Source: Oscillospiraceae bacterium (GTDB lineage Bacteria > Bacillota > Clostridia > Oscillospirales > Acutalibacteraceae). Taken from it: a stretch of 64,000 bases of DNA. Shown one piece after another: positions 1 through 7,992 of this stretch. The translations under genes were made by a program, and so were the position numbers. The notes beneath the pieces are model-generated. The model was not told the origin of the DNA. It was given only the letters and a program-made list of their open reading frames with translations, and searched no databases. The DNA lies in contig JAKVOA010000001.1 of NCBI GenBank assembly GCA_022483045.1, positions 643,750-707,749 of the forward strand. Reading direction: 5' to 3'. The stretch's first letter is position 1. Each line of letters opens with the position of its first letter.

Positions 1-1448
1 GAGGACAGAGACGCACTGTTGCAGGAAGTAAAGGAAGAGTGCCATTACATCATTGAGCCGAGCCTTACCTTTACAAAATTGGCGGACGATGTTAATACAA
101 ACCAGTTTCAACGTGAAAATCTAAAAAAAGCTTTTAATGATGTAGAAACTTCAGATGTTATTTTTGCTGGTTTGTTTGCGGACGTTGACCTTTACTCCAC
201 CAAACTGGGCAGTGCGGAGCAGAAACAAAACGACACGATTGCAGATTTAATAGAAGTAATCAATACGGCTGACTTAATGAACCGTGATGGAGATGTATTG
301 GGCGATGCCTATGAGTATATGATAGGGAAGTTTGCCTCTGAAACCGGCAAAAAGGCGGGAGAGTTTTACACCCCGCAGGCAGTTTCTCGGCTTTTAACGC
401 AGATTGCTATACATGGGCAAGAGGACAAAAAGGGCTTGTCAGTCTATGACCCAACGATGGGTTCGGGTTCCCTTCTGCTGAATGCAAAAAAATATTCAAA
501 ATATCCGGAATATATTCGCTATTACGGGCAGGAATTGATGACCTCTACTTATAATCTGGCACGCATGAATATGTTCCTGCACGGAGTTGCACCGGAAAAC
601 CAGCATTTGAAAAATGGCGATACACTGGACGCGGACTGGCCGACCAATGAACTAACTAATTTTGATATGGTGCTGATGAACCCGCCATATTCACAGGTCT
701 GGAAACCGGTTCAAGGCTTTGTGTATGACCCGCGTTTTGAGGATTATGGAGGAGTTCTTGCGCCAAAGTCAAAAGCCGACTACGCATTTTTACTGCATGG
801 CTTTTATCATTTGAAAAGAGGCGGAACGATGGCAATCGTTCTGCCGCACGGTGTTTTGTTTCGCGGCGGCAAAAAACAATCCGCCGAGTTTTACTGAATA
901 AAGGCTTTATTTATGCCGTCATTGGGTTGCCGGCAAATTTGTTTTATAATACCTCTATACCGACAACAATTATTGTACTGAAAAAGGACCGTGATGGCAG
1001 AGACGTGCTGATGATTGACGCATCGAAGCAATTCAGCAAGGAAAAGAAAAAGAATTTGATGACGCCGGAAAACATCGCGCATATTTTAAAGCTGTACCTC
1101 GACCGCACAGACGTGAAAAAAGAAGCGCACTTGGCGTCTTATGAAGAAATCAAAAAGAATGACTTTAACTTAAACATTCCACGCTATGTAGATACTTTTG
1201 AGCCAGAGCCGGAAATCAGCTTGAGCGAGCTTGCTGACGACATGAAAAAGACCGGCGCAGAGATTGCAAAGTCAAAGGAAAGCTTACTTTCCATGATGAA
1301 AGAGCTTGACGCAGACAGCCCGGAGGAACAGGCGGCGCTGTCGGACTTTTTTGAAAGTGATGGAGGATATGTGACATGGCAAACGTACCCAAAATCAGGT
1401 TTCAGGGTTTTACTGGCGCTTGGGAACAGCGTAAGTTCGAGGATATAG
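1..1448 (+). pseudogene. hsdM: Type I restriction-modification DNA methyltransferase subunit, 5' end outside window, frameshifted
   Basis: This is the HsdM subunit of a type I restriction system, which methylates adenine in DNA together with HsdS. The open frame enters from the left edge. It shows the SAM-binding motif DPTMGSGSLL and the catalytic NPPY motif. The frame closes at 897 just after the conserved HGVLFRGG segment. The expected continuation (IRRVLLNKGF, then IGLPANLFYNTSIPTT) is present at once in another frame and runs to 1448. The break lies near 870-885, next to a run of six A. The second frame overlaps hsdS by 73 bases, which is longer than usual, so the 3' end may also be altered. 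The gene is non-functional unless the break is a sequencing error. The family call is firm. Confidence 0.88.
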
Positions 1449-2281
1449 CCATCAGAGCGTCATCTATCAGTTCAGTGAGTGATCTTCCACGAGTGGAATA
1501 TGAAGATATAATCTCTGGAACCGGCCGCTTGAACAAGAATGTATATGCTAAAAGAAGTGAGAAATCTGGAATCGAGTTTCATCAGGGCGATGTGCTATAT
1601 GGGAAGCTTCGACCTTATCTTCAAAACTGGCTTTTACCTTTGTTTTCTGGGCTTGCTGTCGGTGATTTTTGGGTTTTGCAGCCTCAAAATACAGATAGCG
1701 GATTCCTTTATAGATTAATTCAAAGCCGCCAGTTTGATGAAGTTGCAAACCAATCGACCGGAACAAAGATGCCAAGAGCCGATTGGAAGCTTGTAGCCAA
1801 AACGGAATTTTCTATACCCAAAACCATTCAGGAACAAGCGGCTATTGGCACCTACTTCCGCAATCTCGACAACCTTATCACTCTTCAACAGCGGAAGTTA
1901 GATGGCTTGCAAAAATTCAAAAAGGCCATGCTGCAAAAAATGTTCCCCAAAGCCGGCAGCAGCCAGCCGGAAATCAGGTTTCAGGGTTTTACTGGCGATT
2001 GGGAACAGCGTAAGCTAAGCGAGATAGCAACAGAAGTCAACAGAAACGACCCTGAATCGAATGCTCCCATAATGATGATAACGGCAAACAATGGCTTTAT
2101 TGAGCAGTCTGAACGATACGCATTCAATAACGCAGGCGAGAGCTTGAAGAAATATATTCTGCTTAAAAAGAGTGAACTTGCTTATAATCACGGTGCATCA
2201 AAGCTTCGTCCCTATGGATCGTGCTTTGCGCTTACCACATCTGAAAACGCCCGTATTCCCTTGATGTCTGCACAAAAATGA
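1376..2281 (+). pseudogene. hsdS: Type I restriction specificity subunit, truncated in the second recognition domain
   Basis: HsdS supplies DNA target recognition for HsdM and HsdR. The ATG at 1376 follows a GGAGG site at 1363. Two homologous halves are visible, each opening with RFQGFTG-WEQRK (about residues 8-20 and 201-213), and each introducing a target-recognition domain. The first half is complete and ends in the usual conserved helix (LQKFKKAMLQKMFP). The second half stops after roughly 100 residues, right after TTSENARIP, where the family continues for about 100 more. At that point the DNA switches to an unrelated mobile-element gene, so the 3' end was removed by a rearrangement. No hsdR is visible. 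With hsdM also broken, the restriction unit is dead. Confidence 0.87.
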
Positions 2282-2478
2282 CCGGTTCCGATGCTGTTTC
2301 TTTGGGACAGTACCGGGGCTTTTCTCTTACCCTAATTTATGACGGCACCAGCAATGAGTACCGCATGACGATGAAAGGCACACTCTCTCACACGGTGGTG
2401 CTTGGCGCTGATGTATTCGGCAATATCACTCGTATGGATAATGCTCTTGAAGCATTTCCCGATAAGCTAAATAAAGTG
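2278..2478 (+). pseudogene. Fragment of integrative-element helicase/DNA methylase
   Basis: About 67 codons beginning at the hsdS break. They read as the C-terminal part of the very large SNF2-helicase/methylase proteins carried by Clostridial integrative and conjugative elements. The recognisable stretch is YRGFSLTLIYDGTSNEYRM, then LSHTVVLGADVFGNITRMDN. No start codon of its own is expected. At about 2478 the similarity stops and the sequence becomes kdpB in a different frame. It is a relic of an integrative element. The family call rests on remembered similarity only. Confidence 0.6.
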
Positions 2479-2942
2479 CCATTACCGGTGAATCTGCCCC
2501 TGTTATCCGTGAGGCGGGCGGTGACCGCAGTGCCGTTACAGGCGGCACAACCGTTCTATCCGACTGGATCATTGTTACCGTAACAAGCGAACCCGGAGAG
2601 AGCTTTCTCGATAAGATGATTTCTATGGTAGAGGCGCGTCAAGAAAGAAAACACCGAATGAAATTGCCCTTCAGATTTTCTTGGTTGCCCTCTCTATCAT
2701 CTTTATCTTAGTAACAATGTCTCTTTATACTTATTCTGTTTTTTCAGCAAAGCAGGCAGGAATTGAAAATCCCACCTCTGTTACAACTTTGGTAGCGCTT
2801 CTCGTCTGCCTTGCACCAACCACCATAGGTGCATTACTTTCTGCAATCGGCATTGCCGGAATGTCTCGACTGAATCAGGCAAATGTGCTCGCTATGAGTG
2901 GCCGTGCTATTGAAGCAGCAGGTGATGTAGATATTCTAATGA
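2479..2942 (+). pseudogene. kdpB: Internal fragment of potassium-transporting ATPase subunit B, frameshifted
   Basis: KdpB is the P-type ATPase catalytic subunit of the KdpFABC potassium pump. The fragment starts at [16 protein letters not shown], the P-type actuator-domain TGES loop. It runs in one frame to about 2660 and continues from 2661 in the next frame ([14 protein letters not shown], then [17 protein letters not shown]). The frame change fits loss of one A from a run of A near 2650. The fragment ends at [13 protein letters not shown], exactly before the phosphorylation motif DKTGT, so both the active site and the N-terminus are missing. No kdpA or kdpC is nearby. It is clearly a relic, joined on both sides to unrelated genes. 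Confidence 0.85.
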
Positions 2943-3348
2943 ATGGAAAGTTATTAAGAATCAGTTTAAAGAAAAGGTTATAAATAGTGACTTTAGTGAA
3001 TTGACTGATTTTATTGAATCTCTTGACAATGTTACCGTTCGCAAGTGGTATATTGCTCACGATAGAAAGATACCTGAAATTATCGATAAAAGTCTTCCAC
3101 TGGAGGAACAAGCAAGAAAGGCCTGTGAATTGCGAAATAGATACAGAACTCAGGCAAGAGATTTAATGCGGGATCAAAAGACGAGAAAAGCATTAGATAT
3201 TGAACATTCAAATAAAACCTTTGAAGAGACAATTCAAGATAAAATGAAGAGAAAAGGAATTAGCAGAGATGAAGCCTTGGCGGATATCGTTAAGACATCA
3301 GCTAAACCTAACAAAACAGTTAATAGGCAGCTAGGATTGGAGGAATAG
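2943..3348 (+). pseudogene. C-terminal tail of unrecognised protein, possibly a polymorphic-toxin module
   Basis: An open frame from about 2943 to a TAG at 3346 follows the kdpB fragment without a start codon or ribosome site, so it is a 3' gene remnant. The roughly 134 residues are soluble, highly charged and helix-rich, with segments such as VRKWYIAHDRK, ARDLMRDQKTRK and NRQLGLEE at the C-terminus. I do not recognise a family. A small acidic gene starts 3 bases after its stop. Such a charged C-terminal tail followed by a small acidic gene is typical of polymorphic toxin and immunity pairs. That role is inference from context. Confidence 0.45.
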
Positions 3349-3351
3349 GGT

Positions 3352-3585
3352 ATGTGCGACTATAATATTTGCAATCAATCAGACGAAAACATTTTTTATA
3401 AACAATGTTTAGCAATTGAAAAGCACATTCCAAACCTTGATAAAGATTCATTATTGACCGATGTAGACAACTCCCTAATTCAAATTTATAGGAGCGGAAA
3501 AAATACAATTCGAGTTTATAATGATGTCGCAATAGATGCTGTTTATGTTAAATCCGATATTCCATTAGAGCCATTTTTTAAGTAA
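3352..3585 (+). CDS. Small acidic protein, candidate immunity protein
   Basis: A 77-residue soluble protein with no signal peptide or membrane segment. It starts at the ATG at 3352, three bases after the upstream stop, with GGAGG at 3339-3343 overlapping the end of the preceding frame. Acidic residues outnumber basic ones about two to one, and the protein contains three cysteines. I know no family for it. Small acidic proteins encoded immediately after a truncated C-terminal toxin-like module are commonly immunity proteins, and orphan immunity genes often survive loss of the toxin. The function is inferred only from position and composition. Confidence 0.5.
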   Translation: MCDYNICNQSDENIFYKQCLAIEKHIPNLDKDSLLTDVDNSLIQIYRSGKNTIRVYNDVAIDAVYVKSDIPLEPFFK

Positions 3586-3642
3586 ATGTTTAAACCGCCC
3601 AGCATAAAGCTCAGCGGTATTTTTACGCCCAATTTCAGAAGC

Positions 3643-3671
3643 AAGCAGCCTTTTTTGAGGGCTGCTTTTTT
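3643..3671 (+). terminator. Rho-independent terminator
   Basis: The stem AGCAGCC/GGGCTGCT is followed by six T. It ends the unit carrying the toxin-like tail and the immunity-like gene, and separates it from the phage genes. Confidence 0.7.
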
Positions 3672-3743
3672 CATACTTTTAATTTTTGGGCGATCTGCAG
3701 TCCTAATAAAGCAGATCATTCGCGGCGCTGTGCAGGTGATACC

Positions 3744-3983
3744 ATGCCCACAGAAGTGATTGTAGCCCTGATTGCTTTTGCCGGAACAGCAGCTGGCAGC
3801 TGGGCCGGCGTGCGAAAATCCAATCAGCTGGTGGAGTTTCGACTAAGGAAACTGGAAGAAAAAGTGGAGAAGCACAATCATTTGGTTGAGCGTATGGCGA
3901 AGGTGGAGGATTCCGCAAAATCTGCGCATCACCGAATCGACGAGGTACATACAGAATTGGAGGCATTACATAATGAAAATTAA
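3744..3983 (+). CDS. Phage holin-associated membrane protein (XhlA-like)
   Basis: A 79-residue protein with one N-terminal hydrophobic segment (about residues 4-22). A long charged coiled-coil region follows, with KLEEKVEKHNHLVERM at about residues 34-49 and a second helix to the end. This layout is typical of the small protein encoded just before the holin in lysis cassettes of Firmicute phages. It overlaps the next gene by 11 bases, which supports translational coupling. No endolysin or structural phage gene is nearby, so this is a lysis-cassette remnant of a lost prophage. Confidence 0.7.
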   Translation: MPTEVIVALIAFAGTAAGSWAGVRKSNQLVEFRLRKLEEKVEKHNHLVERMAKVEDSAKSAHHRIDEVHTELEALHNEN

Positions 3984-4251
3984 TTGGAAAGTTCGTGTTA
4001 AAAATAAGACATTTTGGCTGGCGCTTATCCCGGCTGCTCTGCTGCTGGCGCAGGTGGTGGCGGCGCCGTTTGTCTACAAATGGGACTACGGAATTTGCAG
4101 TCAGGAGCTTACAGCGATTGTGAACGCGCTGTTTGTGCTGCTGTCGATTCTTGGTGTGGTCAACGACCCGACCACTGCCGGCGTCGGTGACAGCAGTCAG
4201 GCGCTGGGTTACACCGTGCCTGCTAGCGATCCAACTAATGGACAAAGGTAA
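3973..4251 (+). CDS. Phage holin, phi-LC3 family
   Basis: Holins form membrane lesions that let the phage endolysin reach the cell wall. The 92-residue frame starts at the ATG at 3973, inside the preceding gene. The characteristic phi-LC3 opening MKINWKVRVKNKTFWLALIP is present. Two hydrophobic segments follow (about residues 16-36 and 47-62), then the conserved NDPTTAGVGDS motif near the C-terminus. Length and motifs match the family. A longer upstream reading is not supported. The expected amidase or lysozyme gene does not follow; a terminator does. Prophage remnant. Confidence 0.85.
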   Translation: MKINWKVRVKNKTFWLALIPAALLLAQVVAAPFVYKWDYGICSQELTAIVNALFVLLSILGVVNDPTTAGVGDSSQALGYTVPASDPTNGQR

Positions 4252-4269
4252 TTTAATATAGGTATAATG

Positions 4270-4319
4270 ATGCCCCCAGCGGACGGCCTTTTGCGGCTGC
4301 CTGCCGGGGGCATTTTTTG
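4270..4319 (+). terminator. Rho-independent terminator after holin
   Basis: The arms TGCCCCC and GGGGGCA enclose a loop with further pairing and are followed by six T. It lies directly behind the holin gene. Confidence 0.8.
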
Positions 4320-4327
4320 TTTATGCA

Positions 4328-4365
4328 GTAGTCAAATTATAAAAAGTAGTCAAAAGGTAGTCAAA
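4328..4365. repeat. Three direct copies of GTAGTCAAA
   Basis: GTAGTCAAA occurs at 4328-4336, 4346-4354 and 4357-4365, all in the same orientation, in the gap between the holin terminator and the recombinase gene. The placement beside a site-specific recombinase suggests accessory protein-binding sites, but nothing else supports this. Confidence 0.4.
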
Positions 4366-4412
4366 ACTAAAAATGACAAAAAATATCCGCATGGTCAAAG
4401 CCCCAAAATGGC

Positions 4413-5894
4413 TTAACCATGCGGTTTATCATATGGTCCCCCGACCAATGATAAATCCGAACTCTCAATATCGCTAAATGAAATTCGTTTTGCACCATCT
4501 TTATAATTGAACGTGATGAGAATGTAGTCGTCGTATACAACAACAGCGTTGACAAATCGATCAATAAGTATGCGCCGCGAGTCAAGGCTTTTGATATCTG
4601 TTTTCCTAAAATACTCCAACCAGCAGATAACCTGTTCTCGCGTAAACATAGGACGCTGCATCTCTTCTTGGGCGATGTTCAGCTCCAAATCGCTCTTTTC
4701 TTTTTCCAGTTCATCGAGGCGTTGCTTTGTCGAGGAGTTGAAAATCCCTGCCTGAATTGCATTGAGCATGTTTTGAATTCCGCGTTCTACTTCTACCAAC
4801 TGCTTTTTTAAAAGTGGAAGCGCACCGCTTTCATGCGTTTGCAAATTCATAACAGCTTCAGCAATTTTGTTCAAGAAGTTGTCGTCCATAATTTTTTCCA
4901 TTATAGCTTTGACAACGGCATCCTCGATAGGCTGTTTCCGAACAGTTTTGCGTTTTGCATTGCATGTCTTATGTCGCTTTGTATTCACGCAGCGGTAGTA
5001 TCGATATTTTGCTTTGGCCTCACCAGTGCCGCTTTCTTCAACCATAAAAGCTTTGCATGTTCCGCAAAACAGTTTTGTAGTCAACAGATAATCATCGTCT
5101 GCCTTGTGTCTGGCCGGCGCTTTTTTGTTTTTTACTAATCTGTCTTGGACACGATTGAATAATTCCTGCGGTACGATTACGGAAATCCCACCAGGAGTAA
5201 CAATATCTCGATAGCGATATTCGCCGATATATTTGCGATTATGCAGAAGGGCAGCGACAAAATTGAGATCAACCTTTTTGCCGCGTATGGTTGTTACGCC
5301 CGTATCCTGTAGCTACTTCATAATTTCTTTCATTGTCTTGCCGGAGTCATATTGCTTGAAAATTTCCAGTACAATAGTAGCCCTATCGTTGTCGATCTGA
5401 TAATGTCTGTCCGCATCGATGCTATACCCAAAAGTTGGTGTCCCGCCGTTATACTTACATTTTAATGCATTTTCAGTATGCCCGCGAAGAACCTTAACAG
5501 AAAGCTCCGCAGAATAGTATTCAGCCATACCTTCAAGCATGGATTCCAAAATAATACCTTCCGGTCCATCCGCAATATTCTCTTTTGCTGAGATTACTCT
5601 GACGCCGTTTTTCTTCAAAGCAGCTTTGTAATGGGCACTGTCATAACGGTTGCGGGCGAACCGATCCAGTTTCCATACCACAACAACATCAAAAAGCCCC
5701 TTGGCGCTGTCCCGTATCATATTAAGAAAAGCAGGTCGGTTGTCTGTCTTAGCGGAGTAAGCACGATCAATGTAGTTCTGGATAATTGAGATTCCGTTCT
5801 TCTCACAGTATTCTTTACATTCACGAAATTGCCCTTCGATGCTTTCTTCGCGTTGCCCTTCGCTGGAATAGCGAGCATAAATGACGCCATTCAT
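4413..5894 (-). pseudogene. Large serine recombinase interrupted by one in-frame TAG
   Basis: Large serine recombinases integrate and excise mobile elements through a phosphoserine DNA link. The ATG at 5894 follows GGAGGGAAAG. The N-terminal resolvase domain has YARYSSEGQ with the nucleophile serine and VVVWKLDRFARNR. A recombinase domain follows (NRKYIGEYRYRD). Then come a zinc ribbon (CGTC, then CVNTKRHKTC), a coiled coil and a C-terminal tail to the TAA at 4413. The whole 493-codon frame is open except for a TAG at 5315-5313 (codon 194, MKEIMK-TAG-LQDTG), where the family has a non-conserved polar residue. As written, only the catalytic domain would be made. A recent point mutation or stop readthrough could explain it. 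Confidence 0.88.
4423..4458. repeat. Imperfect palindrome at recombinase 3' end, candidate attachment site
   Basis: The left arm GGTTTATCATATGGTC faces GACCAATGATAAATCC across CCCC; the arms match with one single-base gap and one mismatch. No T run follows on either strand, so a terminator is unlikely. Its right arm contains TGATAAATCCGAAC (4449-4462), repeated exactly at 12528-12541 on the other side of the island. Palindromic sites at the end of the recombinase gene are typical of serine-recombinase elements. Confidence 0.45.
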
Positions 5895-5919
5895 TATTGC
5901 TTTCCCTCCTCCAGCATTC

Positions 5920-6252
5920 TTACCAGTGTTTTTTTAATTTTGTGTTCATCGGCGATTTCGGATCAAAGCACATCTCTACGAACCGCCTCATTTCGACATT
6001 GTTTTCTACCTTCTCACGAACTGCTTGAGGTTCAAACTGGTACAATTTGCCTTGCGGTGTATCAAAAATATAATCAAGTGAAACATCAAAATAATCAGCA
6101 TACCAACGAAATGTTTCTATCGACGGCACCGACTGTCCGCTTTCATAGCGGTTGATGCTCGACTGACGGGTGCCAGCGATATCAGACAACTAATTCTGTG
6201 ACAAGCCTATGCTTTCTCGCAGAGCCTTGAGGCGTTGCCCAATAATAATCAT
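5920..6252 (-). pseudogene. XRE-family repressor interrupted by one in-frame TAG
   Basis: A 110-codon helix-turn-helix regulator of the Cro/CI type, probably the control gene of the mobile element. The start ATG is at 6252, with GAGGAG upstream. It reads MIIIGQRLKALRESIGLSQN, then TAG at 6192-6190 (codon 21), then LSDIAGTRQSSINRYESGQ. The interruption falls inside the turn region of the DNA-binding fold, where the family usually has E, Q or K. Restarting at the TTG at 6189 would remove the first two helices. The rest of the frame is intact to the TAA 25 bases before the recombinase start, so both genes probably share a transcript. Likely a recent nonsense mutation. Confidence 0.82.
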
Positions 6253-6396
6253 ATCTATGCTCCTCTGTAAAAAGGCAATTACGGGATAGCACAAAACGAC
6301 ATTTTTATATACGGTATAAACATAATTATTTATGCACACTATTCTTTGCACTTACAACTATATGTTCGCATAGATCAAGCGAATAATACTACAAAT

Positions 6397-7992
6397 TCAT
6401 TTTTGCTCTATCTGCATACCAATATCTTTTGAAATTTGATTAATAAATCTCTGAAACATTGGCGCGTTATTTTTTTCAAATTGGACTGATATTTCCGTCC
6501 TTGGCATATCAGAAGTATAAGTCCTTCCATCCCGCATATCGTTTACAGTCCAATTCATGGGAACGACCACGAAAATGATTTTACCTTTTATGAAAAATTT
6601 TGGCGCACAGTATATCAGGCGTTCAATTCGCTTCCCACCAAATGAATAATCGGATGTCGTTGAGCCGATTTTTTTACAGATATGTATCAGATTGTCCTTC
6701 ACATCGATCGTATCGCCCAAACTGCGCAATTCCGGCTGAGAATGTAGTTGGATTTCGTCAGACTGCCGTGCAGCCGAGGATTGCTGTACGGCTGAAGGCT
6801 GCTGCGCTGCTGAAGATTCGCTTGAAGGCTGGATATACGGAAGCGGCCGAGGGTAACCACTTCCATTTTCCGCGCAATCGTTTATGGATGGCTTTACGCC
6901 CATTTTTTTCAATAAATATTGCTGATATGTCATCAATATCGCTCGCGGCTTGGAACCTTCAAATGGACCGACTATTCCGGCCTCTTCCATCATGTCGACC
7001 AGTCTGCCCGCCCTTGAATAACCAAGATTCAACCTGCGCTGGAGCATTGACGTGGATGCCTGCTTCGTTTCAAAAACGACTTCGACGGCAGATTCGAACA
7101 GGTCATCCTTATCTTCGGCTCCCCTAATTTGTTCGCCGCCTGAAAAAGCGTCGATTGCTTTTTGCTGAAGGGATTTTATGTCGGTTACCCAGGTCTTGCG
7201 CATTGCCTGAGTAAATTTGCTGATCTCATCATCAGGCAGAAAAATGTCCATACATTTTGTGACATTGCTTTGCAGCTTGAACAGCATTTCGCCTGGATAT
7301 TGCAGTTCTTCCGCCCCGTTTGCATCCAGGATCATTCGGGAAGCCGACCTTGACGTCGTGTAGAAGCTCACGCGACATGGAATATTTGCTTTGATGTCCG
7401 GAGTCAAAATTTTTGAAGATGGAACCGCAGTTATCAGAAGGCAATGCACTTTGGCTTTTCTACCGATTTTCAGCAATTCCGCCAAAGAAAAGCTGCAGTC
7501 AGAATTGACGGCAAGCTCGGAATAATCATCTAGGATCATAAAAATATCGGCCTTATTATCGGTCCCGACGTTTGAAAACTCTTGGAGACGGTTTCTTGCT
7601 TCTGCAAGTGTCCATCGCAAAGCGCCTGTCGCCTTTGAAGAATCGTTGATTACAGGCAAAAGCATATGGCTGTCGCCGTTCATAAAAGAATAGTCCACCA
7701 TCTTGGAATCATAAATAATGAATTTCACAGCATCCGACGAATAACAGGTTATCAAGCTCAGAATGACCGAGCGGACAAAAGATGTTTTTCCACTGCCTGT
7801 CGTACCCGCGACGAGCAGATTGGAAACACATGCGATGTCTTCCGTCAGTGTTTCTCCGTTTGCAAGTGTCCCAACAGGGATCACAAGTTTTCCTTCACTT
7901 TCAGTGAATTCCCTGCTTTGCAAAGCCTTCTTGAAACCGCTGTCAGCATCCAATAAGCTGAGGGTGCTGATAGAACTTTGTGCCATTTCCAT
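6397..7992 (-). CDS. FtsK/SpoIIIE-like ATPase without membrane domain
   Basis: A 531-residue DNA-translocase-type ATPase. The ATG at 7992 overlaps the preceding stop (TGATG). An FtsK motor domain occupies about residues 35-290, with Walker A GTTGSGKTS (63-71) and Walker B ADIFMILDDYSEL (148-160), where the second acidic position is D rather than E. A winged helix of the FtsK-gamma type follows (about 300-355: LQRRLNLGYSRAGRLVDMMEE). A Ser/Gln-rich linker (about 390-420) leads to an unrecognised C-terminal domain of about 100 residues. There are no transmembrane helices, unlike housekeeping FtsK, so it is soluble or recruited by a partner. It is the third gene after DUF4236 and the AAA+ gene. 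Probable role: ring motor acting on DNA or protein; substrate unknown. Confidence 0.85.
   Translation of the reverse strand: MEMAQSSISTLSLLDADSGFKKALQSREFTESEGKLVIPVGTLANGETLTEDIACVSNLLVAGTTGSGKTSFVRSVILSLITCYSSDAVKFIIYDSKMVDYSFMNGDSHMLLPVINDSSKATGALRWTLAEARNRLQEFSNVGTDNKADIFMILDDYSELAVNSDCSFSLAELLKIGRKAKVHCLLITAVPSSKILTPDIKANIPCRVSFYTTSRSASRMILDANGAEELQYPGEMLFKLQSNVTKCMDIFLPDDEISKFTQAMRKTWVTDIKSLQQKAIDAFSGGEQIRGAEDKDDLFESAVEVVFETKQASTSMLQRRLNLGYSRAGRLVDMMEEAGIVGPFEGSKPRAILMTYQQYLLKKMGVKPSINDCAENGSGYPRPLPYIQPSSESSAAQQPSAVQQSSAARQSDEIQLHSQPELRSLGDTIDVKDNLIHICKKIGSTTSDYSFGGKRIERLIYCAPKFFIKGKIIFVVVPMNWTVNDMRDGRTYTSDMPRTEISVQFEKNNAPMFQRFINQISKDIGMQIEQK

Noticed and set aside
865-890. Programmed -1 frameshift in hsdM
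   Set aside because: The reading phase over the A run does not give the usual X-XXY-YYZ heptamer, no stimulatory hairpin is evident, and the partner hsdS is truncated.
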